From: Druceiella hillmani
Lineage: Eukaryota; Arthropoda; Insecta; Lepidoptera; Hepialidae
Direction of reading: 5' to 3'
Assembly: GCA_039881145.1 (NCBI GenBank)
Contig: JAYKKI010000088.1
Span: 2,643,501-2,707,500, forward strand
DNA: 64,000 nt
Made by a program: the position numbers and the translations under genes. Numbering within the stretch: the first letter of the stretch is position 1; each line of letters opens with the position of its first letter. Under the pieces are notes generated by a model, which saw nothing but the letters and a program-made list of their open reading frames with translations, had not been told where the DNA came from and did no database searches. This document shows positions 11,935-23,619 of this stretch, one piece after another.

Positions 11935-12262
11935 TCAAATAGTTTTATGTGATTCTTAAACAAGCACATAAATGTATACAAAAGCAAGCAGACAAATAGA
12001 TAAACAAATAAGCAGAGAAACAGATTCACAAATAGGCATACAAATAGATACGCGTACAAGCAGACAAATAGATACACAAATAAGTAGGCAAATGGATACT
12101 CAAACAAGCAGAAAAATAAATACACAAATAAGCATACAAATAAATACGTAAACAAGCAGACAAATAGATACACAAACAAGTAGGCATATTGATATACAAA
12201 GAAACAGACAAATAGATACACAATCAAGCAACAAATAGATACGCAAACAAACAGATAAATCC
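11935..12262. repeat. Minisatellite, about 32-bp compound unit
   Basis: Alternating 'acaaatagatacacaaa' and 'acaagcagacaaatagat' variants are repeated about ten times. The 130-codon minus-strand frame rich in phenylalanine, leucine, valine and tyrosine, and its overlapping partner, are translations of this repeat and not a membrane protein gene. Confidence 0.88.
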
Positions 12263-12949
12263 TTAACACCCATTGACAAATATTTGAAAGAGAAAACAGA
12301 TAGCCAAGATTTTAATTTGGTACCTCGAAGATTTTTGCAGTGGGCGTTCTATTGAAAACGGTCCAGTAATTGTAATTAAGAAAAACTGACTGGCAGATAA
12401 AAGTTTTGAAAAAATACGCTTTGGATTCAGAGAAACCTTTTTCAAAAATGTCAATAGGTACATTATATGTACAAGTACACTTATATTACAATTTTATAAT
12501 AACATAAACTTTAATGTAGTTATAATGGGTCAAAAGTTCTACTCAAAAATGCACCTCACGTATTCCGATTCCCTTTACTTAAATCGTTGTTATTGAAAGT
12601 TGCATGCCAATCGGATAAACTTTTTCCCAAAGTCCAAAATTTTCCTCTTCATAAAATCAATATTAAAAAATTGAATATTTCATTTAACTTTACAATAACT
12701 TAATCCATGTCCAATCCCCTAGGATAATCATTTACCGTCATTAACGAAATGTCCTTTTCGAAATCGAAATGTGTTTTAAATCTTAGGGATTACTTATTCA
12801 CTTCAAAACAATAAATTGAAGGTTGATAATCTCACAAAACTTTTTTATAATAAATTTTAATGAAGTTTATGTAACACTGAGCAGATAAGTGTTTGAGATC
12901 AAATATTTTAATTACATATTTGAAGTTAAAAATAAAAGGCGGTACGCAG

Positions 12950-13090
12950 CGGGATCGACGATATACCTTTCGATCACCCGATCGACTGAATTTCCTTTTT
13001 CCGGCGAGGGGGGATGTTACGGGTTCTAGGAGGGACCCTAAGACAACCCGGGAGGAAAAGGCGGGTGTAGATTCACGAAATATCCTGCCT
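12950..13090 (+). mobile_element. Possible 3' end of an LTR retrotransposon (polypurine tract and LTR start)
   Basis: A GC-rich block includes the purine run 'ggcgaggggggA' followed directly by 'TGTTACGGGTTCTAGGAGGG' from about 13014. That is the arrangement expected at a polypurine tract/3' LTR junction (LTRs begin TG). Upstream, a frame with 'RSPDRLNFLFPARGDV' is open but short. No second LTR or terminal CA was identified in the window, so this is an isolated relic at best. A GC-rich unclassified repeat is the alternative. Confidence 0.3.
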
Positions 13091-14251
13091 AGATTTCCAT
13101 CTTAAGAATATAAGCTTGCTTCACATGCCTAAACATTGTTTGTGCTTTTATGAACATTTCCTTACTTTTTATGCTACCGAGTTGATAAAATAATATTAAA
13201 AACACAACAATAATAATTAAGTTTTTATTCCAATAATACCATTTTACGGCTTACGAACATGCAGGTTCATAATACAATATTATTGGACTTCACATTTCTT
13301 CAGTATCTCCCTTGCTTTTGTTGGAATAAAATTCAAGAAAATTGATATTATACAATTAAAAATATAATTCATATTTTAAGAATAGTCAATTACTTGTATT
13401 ATTAAAAGTTGATTTTTTTTTAATTAATGTAATTTAATACTACTATTAATACTACTGTCTGTATTATATAATTACTGTCCACTCAAGTAATTAATTACAT
13501 TCCCTGGATGTGGAAAAAAATGGTCTTTTAGCAATAAGTTCATCAGACGTACATATATTACATTAAAGGTGAAATAAATTAATGTTTGTAGCTATAGGCT
13601 ATATTGAATGTAACTATAATTTGTGAAAATATAAACTTAACTAGCAAGCCAAAATTGATCAGATGAAGTTTAGTTTTTATTTCAATATCAAAAATATATA
13701 TACCAAGTTATTTTTCCACACACATATCTACACTGATACTCTTCAGATTTTCTGATTTTCCAATTTAAAAGAAAATTAAACAAGGTCATGTTGGAAAATT
13801 CTAAAAGTGTCAGAATCTTAGTAACGTTTTAATTAAAACTAGTAATATCTTAACTAAAACTAGAATAAAAGGTATCAAAGTAAAGTATTTTTAACGTATT
13901 CGTAAAGAGATATGACGGAAAACACTGTAGCAAGAAATACGTAACCCTCATTATTTCCAGGAAAATCTTAATAATAATATGAATTGTGTTAAGCAATGAC
14001 GTAAATCCTATTATGAAAAATAGTAAGTGGATTCAGATAGTTAGGTCGATTAAATATTAGCTCGATATATATAAAAATTAATAAAACATCAACGGCTTCA
14101 ATTGACTTTGAGTGCACTATTGCGTCATCTATAATATGGAGTGAGACGAAATGCTTCAAGGCGAAGCGAATAGAGGCCAGTTGAGAGGTTTTATTGATAG
14201 GCGTTACTAACTAAACATCTAGCGAAAACAATAACAAAATGAATTTACTAC
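13091..14251. other. AT-rich spacer, nothing recognised
   Basis: No array, element end or splice-supported frame was seen between the GC-rich block at 13.0 kb and the small candidate exon at 14.25 kb. Confidence 0.5.
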
Positions 14252-14288
14252 CTGGGCGAATGGCGTGCAGCACGCTTTTCAGTTTTCT
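14252..14288 (-). CDS. Very short candidate exon (37 bp)
   Basis: On the minus strand a polypyrimidine-like acceptor ('attttcttttaatgtcag') precedes 37 bp ending CCCAG at a GTAGTA donor. Two phases are open, reading RKLKSVLHAIRP or KTEKRAARHSP. The surrounding 14.08-14.4 kb is less AT-rich than average. It lies downstream, in transcript direction, of the 23.5-kb terminal exon, so it would have to belong to another transcript. A chance match is quite possible. Confidence 0.15.
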
Positions 14289-15369
14289 CTGACATTAAAA
14301 GAAAATATTTAAGTGTATTGCGGGCAAGTGGATTTTAACGAGCGTCGTTGCCCAGATTTGCTAGGGTGGGGACTTTCCATTTCCAATATTTGAACTTTGG
14401 GAATATTTTTTTCTTAATGGGTAAAAATTTGAACTTATCAAATGTTTCTAAATAAAAACGCAACAAAGAAATGAAAAGATCAATTTGATCTTTGGAAAAA
14501 TTCTGAAAGTGCCCATATTATTCATATTAATAAAATCGGTATTGGCGCTATTAAAAAGCTGAGATTTATAAAAGAAATTTAAAACGAAAGAAAATGAATA
14601 TTAAAATGCAAGCAATTACATGATTTCATTGTAATTAAAGTAGCAACATAGACTTGAAGAAAATTTAAAAATGACCTGAAGTTTCTTTTCCAGCTTTATT
14701 AACATAACACATTCACAAAGTAAATATTTTTATTTTAAAGTTTTAATCAAATAATTAACAACAAAATATTTTAAAATATCAGTGGTCCTCCAATGGTCAA
14801 AATTCGACCGTAAATAATTAAATTTTTAAGTTTGATCGTTATTGAAAGTATACCTCTATAATCATTACGTATACTTTTTTTAAAACTTCTATTACGTCAG
14901 CTGAGAACGTATAAAAATACGTCATTCGCATATGTTTTTGCCTTAATTCCTTGCGATATCTATGAAATTTAAAAATCGGTATTAGTAACAGTTTAAAAAT
15001 CGGTATTAGTAACAGTTTAAAAAAATACTATTACAGCTTGTATTCATATTTATTTTTTGATACAATTGTCAGTTTTAATTTTTTCATGTTTTTATTTAAT
15101 CAAATAAACACTGATCACAAAGGACACTTGACATTCATACATGTATAAGATACATTGTTTAATCTCACACTCCTCCGTGCGCGCAATATGTTTAACGAGG
15201 GGTACATAATTTTCTCTTCATTTATTAATATGCAGATATAATTTTCTATCAAGTTGTCGAAGGTCAATTTTTTGCATCATCGTTAATTTTATCCAATGAA
15301 TATGATGATGAGGTTGCACTACTGCTCTTACGCTTTTCCCTTATATCTGTCGATGGGATAGACCATCAA
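14289..15369. other. AT-rich spacer with one short duplication
   Basis: Nothing gene-like. At 14968-15020 the 24-bp string 'aaaaatcggtattagtaaca' plus 'gttt' occurs twice in tandem. Elsewhere I see no array or element. Confidence 0.45.
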
Positions 15370-15560
15370 GATGTCGATGGTTTGGGGTTCCTTAACTCAA
15401 AAAGAAAAACCCTTACAAGATCTCTCATGTATGTTTGTCCCCCTGTAGCAGCCAATTTTCTCAGAAACTACACGACGTAGAAACTTGACTTTGCAGACAA
15501 TGCACCTTATTAACTCACTTTTTTGCAGTAGAAAACTTTTTAAAAATTTTGTATGTAAAA
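15370..15560 (+). mobile_element. Degenerate dispersed repeat of the 'ggttcc...gtctgtcc' type
   Basis: 'ggggttccttaactcaaaaa', 'aagatctctcatgtatgttt' and 'ctcagaaactacacgacgta' match in order the landmarks of a non-autonomous repeat that is very common in lepidopteran genomes. Better copies of the same family occur at 39.8 and 41.7 kb. It has no coding capacity. Confidence 0.5.
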
Positions 15561-16370
15561 ATTAAAGAGGAGGTAATTAAAGTACTAATTTTTTTTTAAC
15601 TTTATATTGTTATTATGGGGAATATAATTTTTTTTTATTTTAAATTGTACATTAAAAAATATTTCCTAAAAAATATGCGAAGATAGAGCATTCCCCCGCC
15701 CACTTATTTTCGAAACTACTAAACCAAAAAGTGTGTAATAAACGGGTCGATAAAGTCTAACTAGAAGTTTACAGGAAAACTATTATCCTATATCATTCGA
15801 AATGTCCCAAACTTTATAATTTTGACACATACACCGTGGTTTTACCATGTAAAAGGTACAATTAAAAATATATTTACGTTACGAAAAATTAATTTTTTTA
15901 AATATTGTAACGGAAATACTACTCTCATTTAACAGGTTTTATTATAAATATATTTGGCGTCAATTTTGCAGAAATTCGTTATTCACTATTAAATTCAACA
16001 AGATAGATAGAATCTTTACTAACAGCCCACCTGAAGATGTTGTAATACGACGAAACCTAGGTCGTGGTAAAGAACTTAAAGAAAGTAGAAATAATACTAC
16101 ATCACGTAGTTTCATTTAATTGTGAGGTTTTATTTTTTTTAACTGACTTAATTATAAGGGTGAAAAAACTAATAAATTAAACCGGTAAAATTCGAAGGGT
16201 TACGTTTTTGCTATTTCATCTACGGAATACTTATATTTTTATCATGTTCCTATTATCTTCTGTCCATTGGTAAGTCACAACATCAAGGCTCTTCCAAATG
16301 AAGACCAATTCTAATGAAATTTTATAGAGAGACGTAGTTGAATTACAAGAAAGCAGAGAAAAATATTTCT

Positions 16371-17345
16371 TAACTATTTTAAAGTATCGTATGTCGAACC
16401 TGGAATAAATATTTCTTTTACTCGTATTTCTCATCAATCTTAACTATTTTAAAGTATTGTATGTCGAACCTGGAATAAATATTTCTTTTACTCGTATTTC
16501 TCATCAATCTTAATTATTTTAAAGTATTGTATGTCGAACCTGGAATAAATATTTCTTTTACTCGTATTTCTCATCAATCTTAACTATGTTAAAGTATTAT
16601 ATGTCGAACCTGGAATAAATATTTCTTTTACTCGTATTTCTCATCAATCTTAATTATTTTAAAGTATTTTATGTCGAACCTGGAATAAATATTTCTTTTA
16701 CTCGTATTTCTCATCAATCTTAATTATTTTAAAGTATTGTATGTCGAACCTGGAATAAATATTTCTTTTACTCGTATTTCTCATCAATCTTAACTATGTT
16801 AAAGTATTGTATGTCGAACCTGGAATAAATATTTCTTTTACTCGTATTTCTCATCAATCTTAACTATGTTAAAGTATTATATGTCGAACCTGGAATAAAT
16901 ATTTCTTTTACTCGTATTTCTCATCAATCTTAATTATTTTAAAGTATTTTATGTCGAACCTGGAATAAATATTTCTTTTACTCGTATTTCTCATCAATCT
17001 TAATTATTTTAAAGTATTGTATGTCGAACCTGGAATAAATATTTCTTTTACTCGTATTTCTCATCAATCTTAACTATGTTAAAGTATTATATGTCGAACC
17101 TGGAATAAATATTTCTTTTACTCGTATTTTTCATCAATCTTAACTATTTTGAAGTATTATAAATCGATCCTGGAATAAATATTTTTACTTGTACTTCTCA
17201 TCTATCTTAACTATTTTAAAGTATTATATATCGAACTTAGAATAAATATTTCTGTTACCCGTATTTCTCATCAATCTTAAATATTTTGAAGTATTATAAA
17301 TCGATCCTGGAATAAATATTTCTTTTACTCCTATTTCTCATCGAG
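16371..17345. repeat. 70-bp tandem repeat with higher-order structure
   Basis: About 14 units of 70 bp, each with 'atgtcgaacctggaataaat' and 'tttactcgtatttctcatc'. Unit starts fall at 16441, 16511, 16581 and so on to 17141, then the array degrades. Diagnostic variants (taactatgtt/taattatttt and tattat/tatttt/tattgt) recur every four units, giving a 280-bp higher-order period between 16581 and about 17140. Minus-strand frames here are repeat translations. Confidence 0.92.
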
Positions 17346-17459
17346 ATGAAGATTCAATGAGTGGAGAGGTCTTTTAAAATGCAATACAAAATTAAATGTC
17401 TCATAATATGAGTCTCCAAAGTGACCTATTTTGGAAATTAGTAACGTAAGAAATATTTG

Positions 17460-18440
17460 CATCTGCATTCATAAATATTCGCATATTTTCAATATTCGCA
17501 TTCGCATACGCAAAAACAAAGCGAATATTTTGCGAATGTGATTGCACAAAATGTTCGTGTTGAATTCATTAAAACAGAAAAATAAGTCAAAACACGATAA
17601 CTTAAATGTTAAAAACTATTTATTGTAAAAAACGTGATATCTCGTGCAAACAAAAGGGAATCGAGTTTTTTTTTCTAAATTAATACTAACTCTCTCGTTG
17701 CTAAAATATATCTTATATATATAAAAGTTTGGAAGAAAAACTAAATCATTTCTTTTTTTAAAACAAAAACTTCTTTAAATTGTTCATCATGACAACAAAT
17801 TATAACATAAGTTAAATATTTAAAATATCAACTTTTAATAATAAAAACAAATAGTATTTTAAACACAAATATAGCTCGTACTTGAGTTTTTCTTATTAAA
17901 AATAAATAACAGTTTTTTTTAATATTCCTTCTATTACTAACTGAATTAAAAATTAAATGTTAATATCGAATTGGAGTAGCGGAATATAAAATTTAAAAAA
18001 CATTGGCTTTGTTGCGTTTCTCCTTACAGACTATTTTGCTGTGGTGCGTAGAGAGGCCAGCTCCACAAAACATTCGTTCGCTAGGTATACTCGTGTTGTC
18101 ATAGTCAAACGAAATCAGATTTTAGCAAGCAGTATTCGCAATGATATATCGGCATTCGCGAATACCGATGTCGTATATTCACACGAAATACAAAATTTTA
18201 AAATAGAAGCTATGAAGCTTTTTTTCCGCTTACAGTCTGTTTTGTTGAAGTACATAAAGAGAACAGATTGGCTAAATATTCGCTAGCTATGAATACCGTG
18301 TTGTTATAGTCAAACGAATTCAGATTTTAGCAAGCTGTATTCGCATTGGCATTCGTGAATACTAATCACCGAATATTAGCATTTGTGAATACCGATGCCG
18401 TATATCATATTCTTATTCGCGAATGTGTAATAAACTATAT
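17460..18440. mobile_element. Interspersed element with internal duplication
   Basis: The sequence is rich in 'attcgcat', 'ttcgcgaat' and 'gaataccgatg' motifs. A stretch at 18070-18180 ('catagtcaaacgaaatcaga', 'ttttagcaagcagtattcgc') is repeated at 18270-18420 with divergence. The half-palindromic 'attcgcgaat' words suggest a DNA-transposon or MITE family. The 81-codon frame at 18041 lies inside it and is not supported as a gene. Confidence 0.45.
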
Positions 18441-18626
18441 TCGTTAAATCACTGGTAGGAATACGAGTCTTGTGTACGAGTCGAGACTGTAAAAGTGTTT
18501 TACAGTACGTGTTTTTCCTCTAACTGTTAAATGATACGTGACGTAAAAATAAAAAATCAGTACGACGGAATTTAGCAACTCTTTCCGTCCAAAATTTTAA
18601 ATTCGGTTATCGCATATGTTTCGTAT

Positions 18627-18628
<2 letters not shown>

Positions 18629-18673
<45 letters not shown>

Positions 18674-18692
18674 TATATATACATATATATAT
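18629..18692. repeat. (TA)n microsatellite
   Basis: An almost uninterrupted run of TA dinucleotides with a few 'gcatatatacat' interruptions at the end. Confidence 0.95.
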
Positions 18693-19914
18693 GCATATTG
18701 TTTTTTTTGTAATAGCATATTTATTTTATTTCAAAATTAGGTATTTTATTTTATACTTTTCATCGTTTTTCTTATTCAGTGATTGTGTAAAATTCATTCA
18801 CTTTTAATCATGTTTTATTTTTCCATTTTCTGAGCTTACCGTGATATCCTATGTTAACGAAAATGCTTCATAAAGAATTCAATAATATCGAAAACGAAAC
18901 AGATATTTGCGATGTTAAATAAACATGACCCTATTCATTTACTACATGCATGAAAGCATATATACATTAATGGATAATACTACCATGCCAATAATATTGC
19001 CCTTTTTTGCTATTACGGCAGTCGATGCTCATGCCTTTGTATGTAATTGTACAATATTACCTACTAATTTCCTAGTTGCTTCATGCCTTTGTATAAAAAT
19101 GTACATACTTAACTACTTTGTCACTTTCTTTCTTATATCAAGACAAGTTGAATGAACCAAATTCAATAGATTTACTCCTCACCATTAAGAAATTTCTTGC
19201 ACAATCTTTCATCTCCATCATAATACTCTGACCACCATTTATAATAAAATAACTTATCAAAGTATAAGTTGCAGTTAAATGAACTCAAAGTCCTTCTTGC
19301 GATTGAAACTACTTCTTGCGATTGAAGGGTAGCACAAGGGTTGAAGGGACTCCGATTATCATCTTTGACTAAAGTACTTATAGAGACAAAACAGATGAAT
19401 TCAAACATTATCTCATTTTTTCCAAAGCATTGTATCCTCAACTGTTGAAGATTTCCTCAGGCTATCTCTGTAATGTTTCTTTAGTTCCTTACAATATTTA
19501 TAACGGACTACCTGCCCAACCATTTAAAAAATGAATTTTCAAAATCTGTCTACCCACCAAAATATGAGCTGACATCTACAAATAATAAAAAAATATACAA
19601 GTCGGATAAAAAATCTCCTCATTTTTGAAGTCGGCAAAAAAAACAAGGAACTGTTTATAGTCAGCCAATTATTTTGTGCGGAAGATATGTCATAGTTTTA
19701 CAGATTATAGGATTACAGAGACATATCTTTATAAGTCCTGATACGTTTACAATAATTGTATCGACATTTAATATAAATATTCACAGTTCAACAGTTCTTT
19801 TGTTTCACAACTTTACTACATGCAAATACGATTTTATTGTCTCTAACTATGTACGTATTGTTCGTGATAGTTGTTAAATGATACACTACCTATATTTCTT
19901 TAACATATTTAATA
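18693..19914. other. Spacer, no supported gene
   Basis: A minus-strand frame at 19172-19441 ends with a fairly protein-like 'YYKWWSEYYDGDERLCKKFL', but it has no splice support and no family I can name. It could be a transposon relic. The remainder is AT-rich with chance frames only. Confidence 0.35.
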
Positions 19915-20175
19915 GGTTTATGAACAAATAGGTAAATATTGTACAAAAGTTATATTATTTGTTTATAAAAAAGTAGGTAAATATTATACAAAAGTTATAT
20001 TATTTGTTTATAAGCAAGTAGGTAAATATTACACAAAAGTTATATTATTTGTTTATAAACAAGTAGGTAAATATTATACAAAAGTTATATTATTTGTTTA
20101 TAAAAAAGTCGGTAAATATTATACAAAAGTTATATTATTTGTTTATAAAAAAGTAGGTAAATATTATACAAAAGT
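19915..20175. repeat. 45-bp tandem repeat
   Basis: Six copies of a unit containing 'taggtaaatattatacaaaa' and 'gttatattatttgtttataa', starting at 19929, 19974, 20019, 20064, 20109 and 20154. Copies are nearly identical, which suggests recent expansion. Confidence 0.93.
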
Positions 20176-21049
20176 AATTTTTTTTCACATCTACTTAATG
20201 TAAAATCATGTCATAAATATTTTTTCAACATCTTATTTTATATGAATTGATAAATTTCTTTATTTGAAATGAGAACATCAAAATCCAAAGTTTCACGATT
20301 AAAATAAATATTTTAATGATTATTACGAGTTGATTGAAACATTTTACTGATATGTCGCTTGATTTCGAAGCTAAAATGGAGCTGACTTTTTTTAGTTTGT
20401 GAAATTTTACGATGCGCGCACAAGATACAACAAAAATAGACAGGATGAAGTTCCTCACTAAACATGCGTGTAGTGAATGTTACTATATTCATGATAGGTA
20501 TTGAGGTATTTGTAAATACACAACACGTGTTTTATATTCATACAAATCTAAGTTACATGTTTGATTTTAAAACATATTTAAGAAATTGAAATTTTATGGT
20601 ATTTTACAGTCCATATAATAATAAAAAACATTTATTTACTACGATTATTCGTGACAGAAATAGTGCTTATAAGCTTTTTAAAATATATTTTAAATGTATT
20701 TCTCCGAGTCAAAATTTTGGTATGTAATTATTTGCATTATAAATTTAATTATTTTATTAAATTTAGATCTTAGCAACCGTATTTACAATCACACTCCAGT
20801 CTTTTTATTTCCATTAATTTTTTGTGTGCTGAATAAAGTTATTCTTGTATTACGCCAAAGAATATAACTTACATGGGCGCGTATATGAGTTTTTTGTAAA
20901 CGCACATTTTTTTGTAAAAAGTGATATGTTCCTTTATCTTGCCATATTTTTCATAATTTAATTAATGTTTGCAGCATAGCATGCTTGCAGCATACTCAAA
21001 ACTTTAACCAAAATATGAAAGATATCGACGAAACTCTTATTCTTAGTTA
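20176..21049. other. AT-rich spacer, nothing recognised
   Basis: No array or element end was seen. The 77-codon minus-strand frame at 20225 is low-complexity and has no splice support. Confidence 0.5.
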
Positions 21050-21960
21050 TTTTTAACCAGCTTCAAAAAAGGAGGAGGATGTCAATTCTTCGGTATATTT
21101 TTTATATATGTTCAGCGACAATTCTTTATCTAGTTGATCGATTTCAATGATTCTTTTTTTATTTGGAAGAGGGTGCTATAGGTGTAGTTCCATATAAATA
21201 TGATGATGATCTGATGATGAGGTCCGGAAATTAACGATAGAACTCCTTAACAAATGGCAGTAAATCACTATTATTTAAGATATTTACTACGGGTAGTCGT
21301 TATTTTGTTAAAATAATTACACCACTTACCAAGTCAGGGTCTGATGAGAAGTTATGGGTATGAATAATGCGATTCCTTAACGGATATTAGTAAATGAACC
21401 GCAATTAAAGATATTCACTACTAGCAGATGTTGCTTTGCAAAATGACTACACCGTCGATCAGGTCGAGTCTGATGATGAGTTCTGGGGATGAACAATAGA
21501 ACTCCTTAAAGGATGGTAGTAAATTGAAAGTGATCCAAGATAGTTGCTATTGGTAGTCGTTACTTTGCAAAATAACCACAGTATCGATCATATTAGGGTC
21601 TGATGATGCGTTCTGGAGATGGACAATGGAACTTCTTATTGAGTGGTGGTAAATTAAGAGCAAATCAAGATACTACTGGTAGTTTTTACTTTGCAAAATA
21701 AATGCACCATCGACCGGATGAGTGTGTAATGATCAGTTCTAAAAATGAATAATGTGACTCTTTAACGGATGGTAGTAAATTGGTCGTAATTCAATAAATA
21801 TGCTACTGGTTAGTTGTTACTTTAGTTATTACTTTGCAAAACCTTATATTAGATTTCAGATATGGAAAAGGGAATTCGCCAAGTGGTAGTTTTTAATTTG
21901 CAAAATCTGATATTGGACTTCACATATGGAAAACTGAACTCCTGAACGGCCAACAGCTAA
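21050..21960 (+). mobile_element. Lepidopteran-type 'gacttcaaaaaaggagg' repeat with 129-bp internal tandem units
   Basis: It begins 'cagcttcaaaaaaggaggag', followed by 'tcaattcttcggtatatttt' and 'gatttcaatgattcttt'. These are the ordered landmarks of a widespread lepidopteran dispersed repeat. It is followed by five or six diverged units of about 129 bp marked by 'gtctgatgatga', 'aactcctta..ggatggtagt' and 'actttgcaaaata'; landmarks fall near 21211, 21341, 21470, 21600 and 21727. A reverse-oriented 'cccttttttgaagtcag' end lies at 22505, so 21050-22535 may be one composite element with inverted ends. Confidence 0.6.
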
Positions 21961-22140
21961 ACATTGGCAGCTACTACTATCACTTCATTTCTATGTGTTG
22001 TTGATAATCAACTTTAGACAAGGACGAAATTATCTGTAAACTAGCTTTAGTCTGTGACTTTTAATAATTATAATTAATATTCCAAGAAAGAAAATAATTG
22101 TGACGATTGATATTAATATATCAGTCAATAAAAATTGTGA

Positions 22141-22535
22141 AAAAAAATATCTGTAAAAGCAGACTTCAAAAAATGAAGGTACTTAAAAGTAAAAAATTCT
22201 TAACTCAAAATAAGTACCTACTTGTTTGCAATAAATAACTAAGTTGAAGTCGGCACCAGCACCGCCGATCAACTTAAACAAATATAAATTTTTATGTTAT
22301 GAATACGCCATTTATGAATCTATTTAGTATCGTGAGTACATTAGAAGCTAAAGTTTTAATTTTATGTTATTAATTAAATTAATTTATAAATTTGTTTAAG
22401 TTGCTCGACCCTGCTGACACCGACTTCAAAAATAAGTAACTTAGTTATTTATTGCAAATAAGTAGGTACCTATTTTGAGTTGATTATTTTAACTTTTTGT
22501 GCCTCCCTTTTTTGAAGTCAGTTTTTAAAAAGATA
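22141..22535. repeat. Long inverted repeat, arms about 155 bp
   Basis: The left arm 22141-22292 (with 'caaaataagtacctacttg', 'gcaataaataactaag' and 'gaagtcgg') is the imperfect reverse complement of the right arm 22381-22535 ('ccgacttc', 'cttagttatttattgc', 'aagtaggtacctattttg'). About 90 bp separate the arms. It looks like a palindromic MITE or the inverted end of the element to its left. Transcribed, it would fold into a long hairpin. Confidence 0.8.
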
Positions 22536-22559
22536 TTTTATTGATGAATGTTGAATCAG

Positions 22560-23463
22560 AGTTTCGTTCTATATGATTGAACACACACAATCATACGCAG
22601 TCAAACAGATAAATCTGCATTGAATCTATCTAACAAACAATCGTTCTATATGATTGAACACACACAAACAATCATACGCAGTCAAACAGATAAATCTGCA
22701 TTGAAGGATACAGTAGGGTAAAAATATACAAGACAACCAAAGTTCAATGTTTATTTATTTTTTTATCTTTGTCATCTCTACTAAACACACACAAACAATC
22801 GTTCTATATGATTGAACACACACAAACAATCATACGCAGTCAAACAGATAAATCTGCATTGAAGGATACAGTAGGGTAAAAATATGCAAGACAACCAAAG
22901 TTCAATGTTCATTTATTTTTTTATCTTTGTCATCTCTACTAAAAACCAAAGCTCAATGTTTATTTATTTTTTTATCTTTGTCATCTCTACTAAACACACA
23001 CAAACAATCGTTCTATATGATTGAACACACACAAACAATCATACGCAGTCAAACAGATAAATCTGCATTGAAGGATACAGTAGGGTAAAAATATACAAGA
23101 CAACCAAAGTTCAATGTTTATTTATTTGTTTATCTTTGTCATCTCTACTAAACACACACAAACAATCGTTCTATATGATTGAACACACACAAACAATCAT
23201 ACGCAGTCAAACAGATAAATCTGCATTGAAGGATACAGTAGGGTAAAAATATACAAGACAACCAAAGTTCAATGTTTATTTATTTGTTTATCTTTGTCAT
23301 CTCTACTAAATACACACAAAGAATCGTTCTATATGATTGAACACACACAAACAATCATACGCAGTCAAACAGATAAATCTGCATTGAAGGATACAGTAGG
23401 GTAAAAATAAACAAGACAACCAAAGTTCAATGTTTATTTGTTTTTTTATCTTTGTCATCTCTA
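22560..23463. repeat. 158-bp tandem array beginning next to a stop codon, carrying poly(A)-signal motifs
   Basis: Copies marked by 'tcgttctatatgattgaac' start at 22564, 22641, 22799, 23008, 23166 and 23324. The regular spacing is 158 bp, with one truncated unit and one unit carrying a 51-bp internal duplication. Each full unit contains 'ttcaatgtttatttatt', which is AATAAA on the minus strand. The array abuts the minus-strand terminal exon at 23464-23619, so its first unit would serve as the 3'UTR of that gene. Confidence 0.9.
23433..23438 (-). promoter_or_regulatory. Candidate poly(A) signal AATAAA
   Basis: On the minus strand AATAAA lies about 26 nt after the TAG stop at 23464-23466. It is followed by the T/G-rich stretch 'cattgaactttggttgtctt'. 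The same motif recurs in each 158-bp array unit further downstream, so several alternative poly(A) sites are possible. Confidence 0.4.
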
Positions 23464-23619
23464 CTATGATCTTCCTCCTGACCTTTTATGGTCGTACATA
23501 TACGAAACGGCTTCAACAATACCCGAGATAACGATAGCAATGACGGTGGTAATTCGGCTTACCTGACGCAGCATCACATTTACCATTTCCCCTTGACGAC
23601 GGCTAGGTCCGACGCTTTG
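23464..23619 (-). CDS. Exon 4 (terminal) of a small type I membrane protein: membrane span and basic tail
   Basis: A minus-strand acceptor in a pyrimidine/C-rich context ('caacccaccccacag') opens a 52-codon phase-0 frame ending in TAG. The first 19 residues are polar ('SVGPSRRQGEMVNVMLRQ'). Then comes one hydrophobic segment ('ITTVIAIVISGIVEAV') and a basic tail ('DHKRSGGRS'), the classic layout of a single-pass protein ending in the cytoplasm. GC content is far above the AT-rich flanks. Only this phase is open. A strong internal donor, CAG followed by GTAAGC after residue 19 (exon 23563-23619, 57 nt, phase 0), offers an alternative form lacking the membrane span; no further exon was found for it. 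It joins in frame to the exons at 30.5, 34.6 and 40.2 kb. The protein family is not recognised. Confidence 0.6.
   Translation of the reverse strand, partial: QSVGPSRRQGEMVNVMLRQVSRITTVIAIVISGIVEAVSYMYDHKRSGGRS

Noticed and set aside
11877..12269. 130-codon minus-strand frame resembling a multi-span membrane protein
   Set aside because: The F/L/V/Y pattern is the direct translation of the 32-bp repeat, and overlapping frames are equally open.
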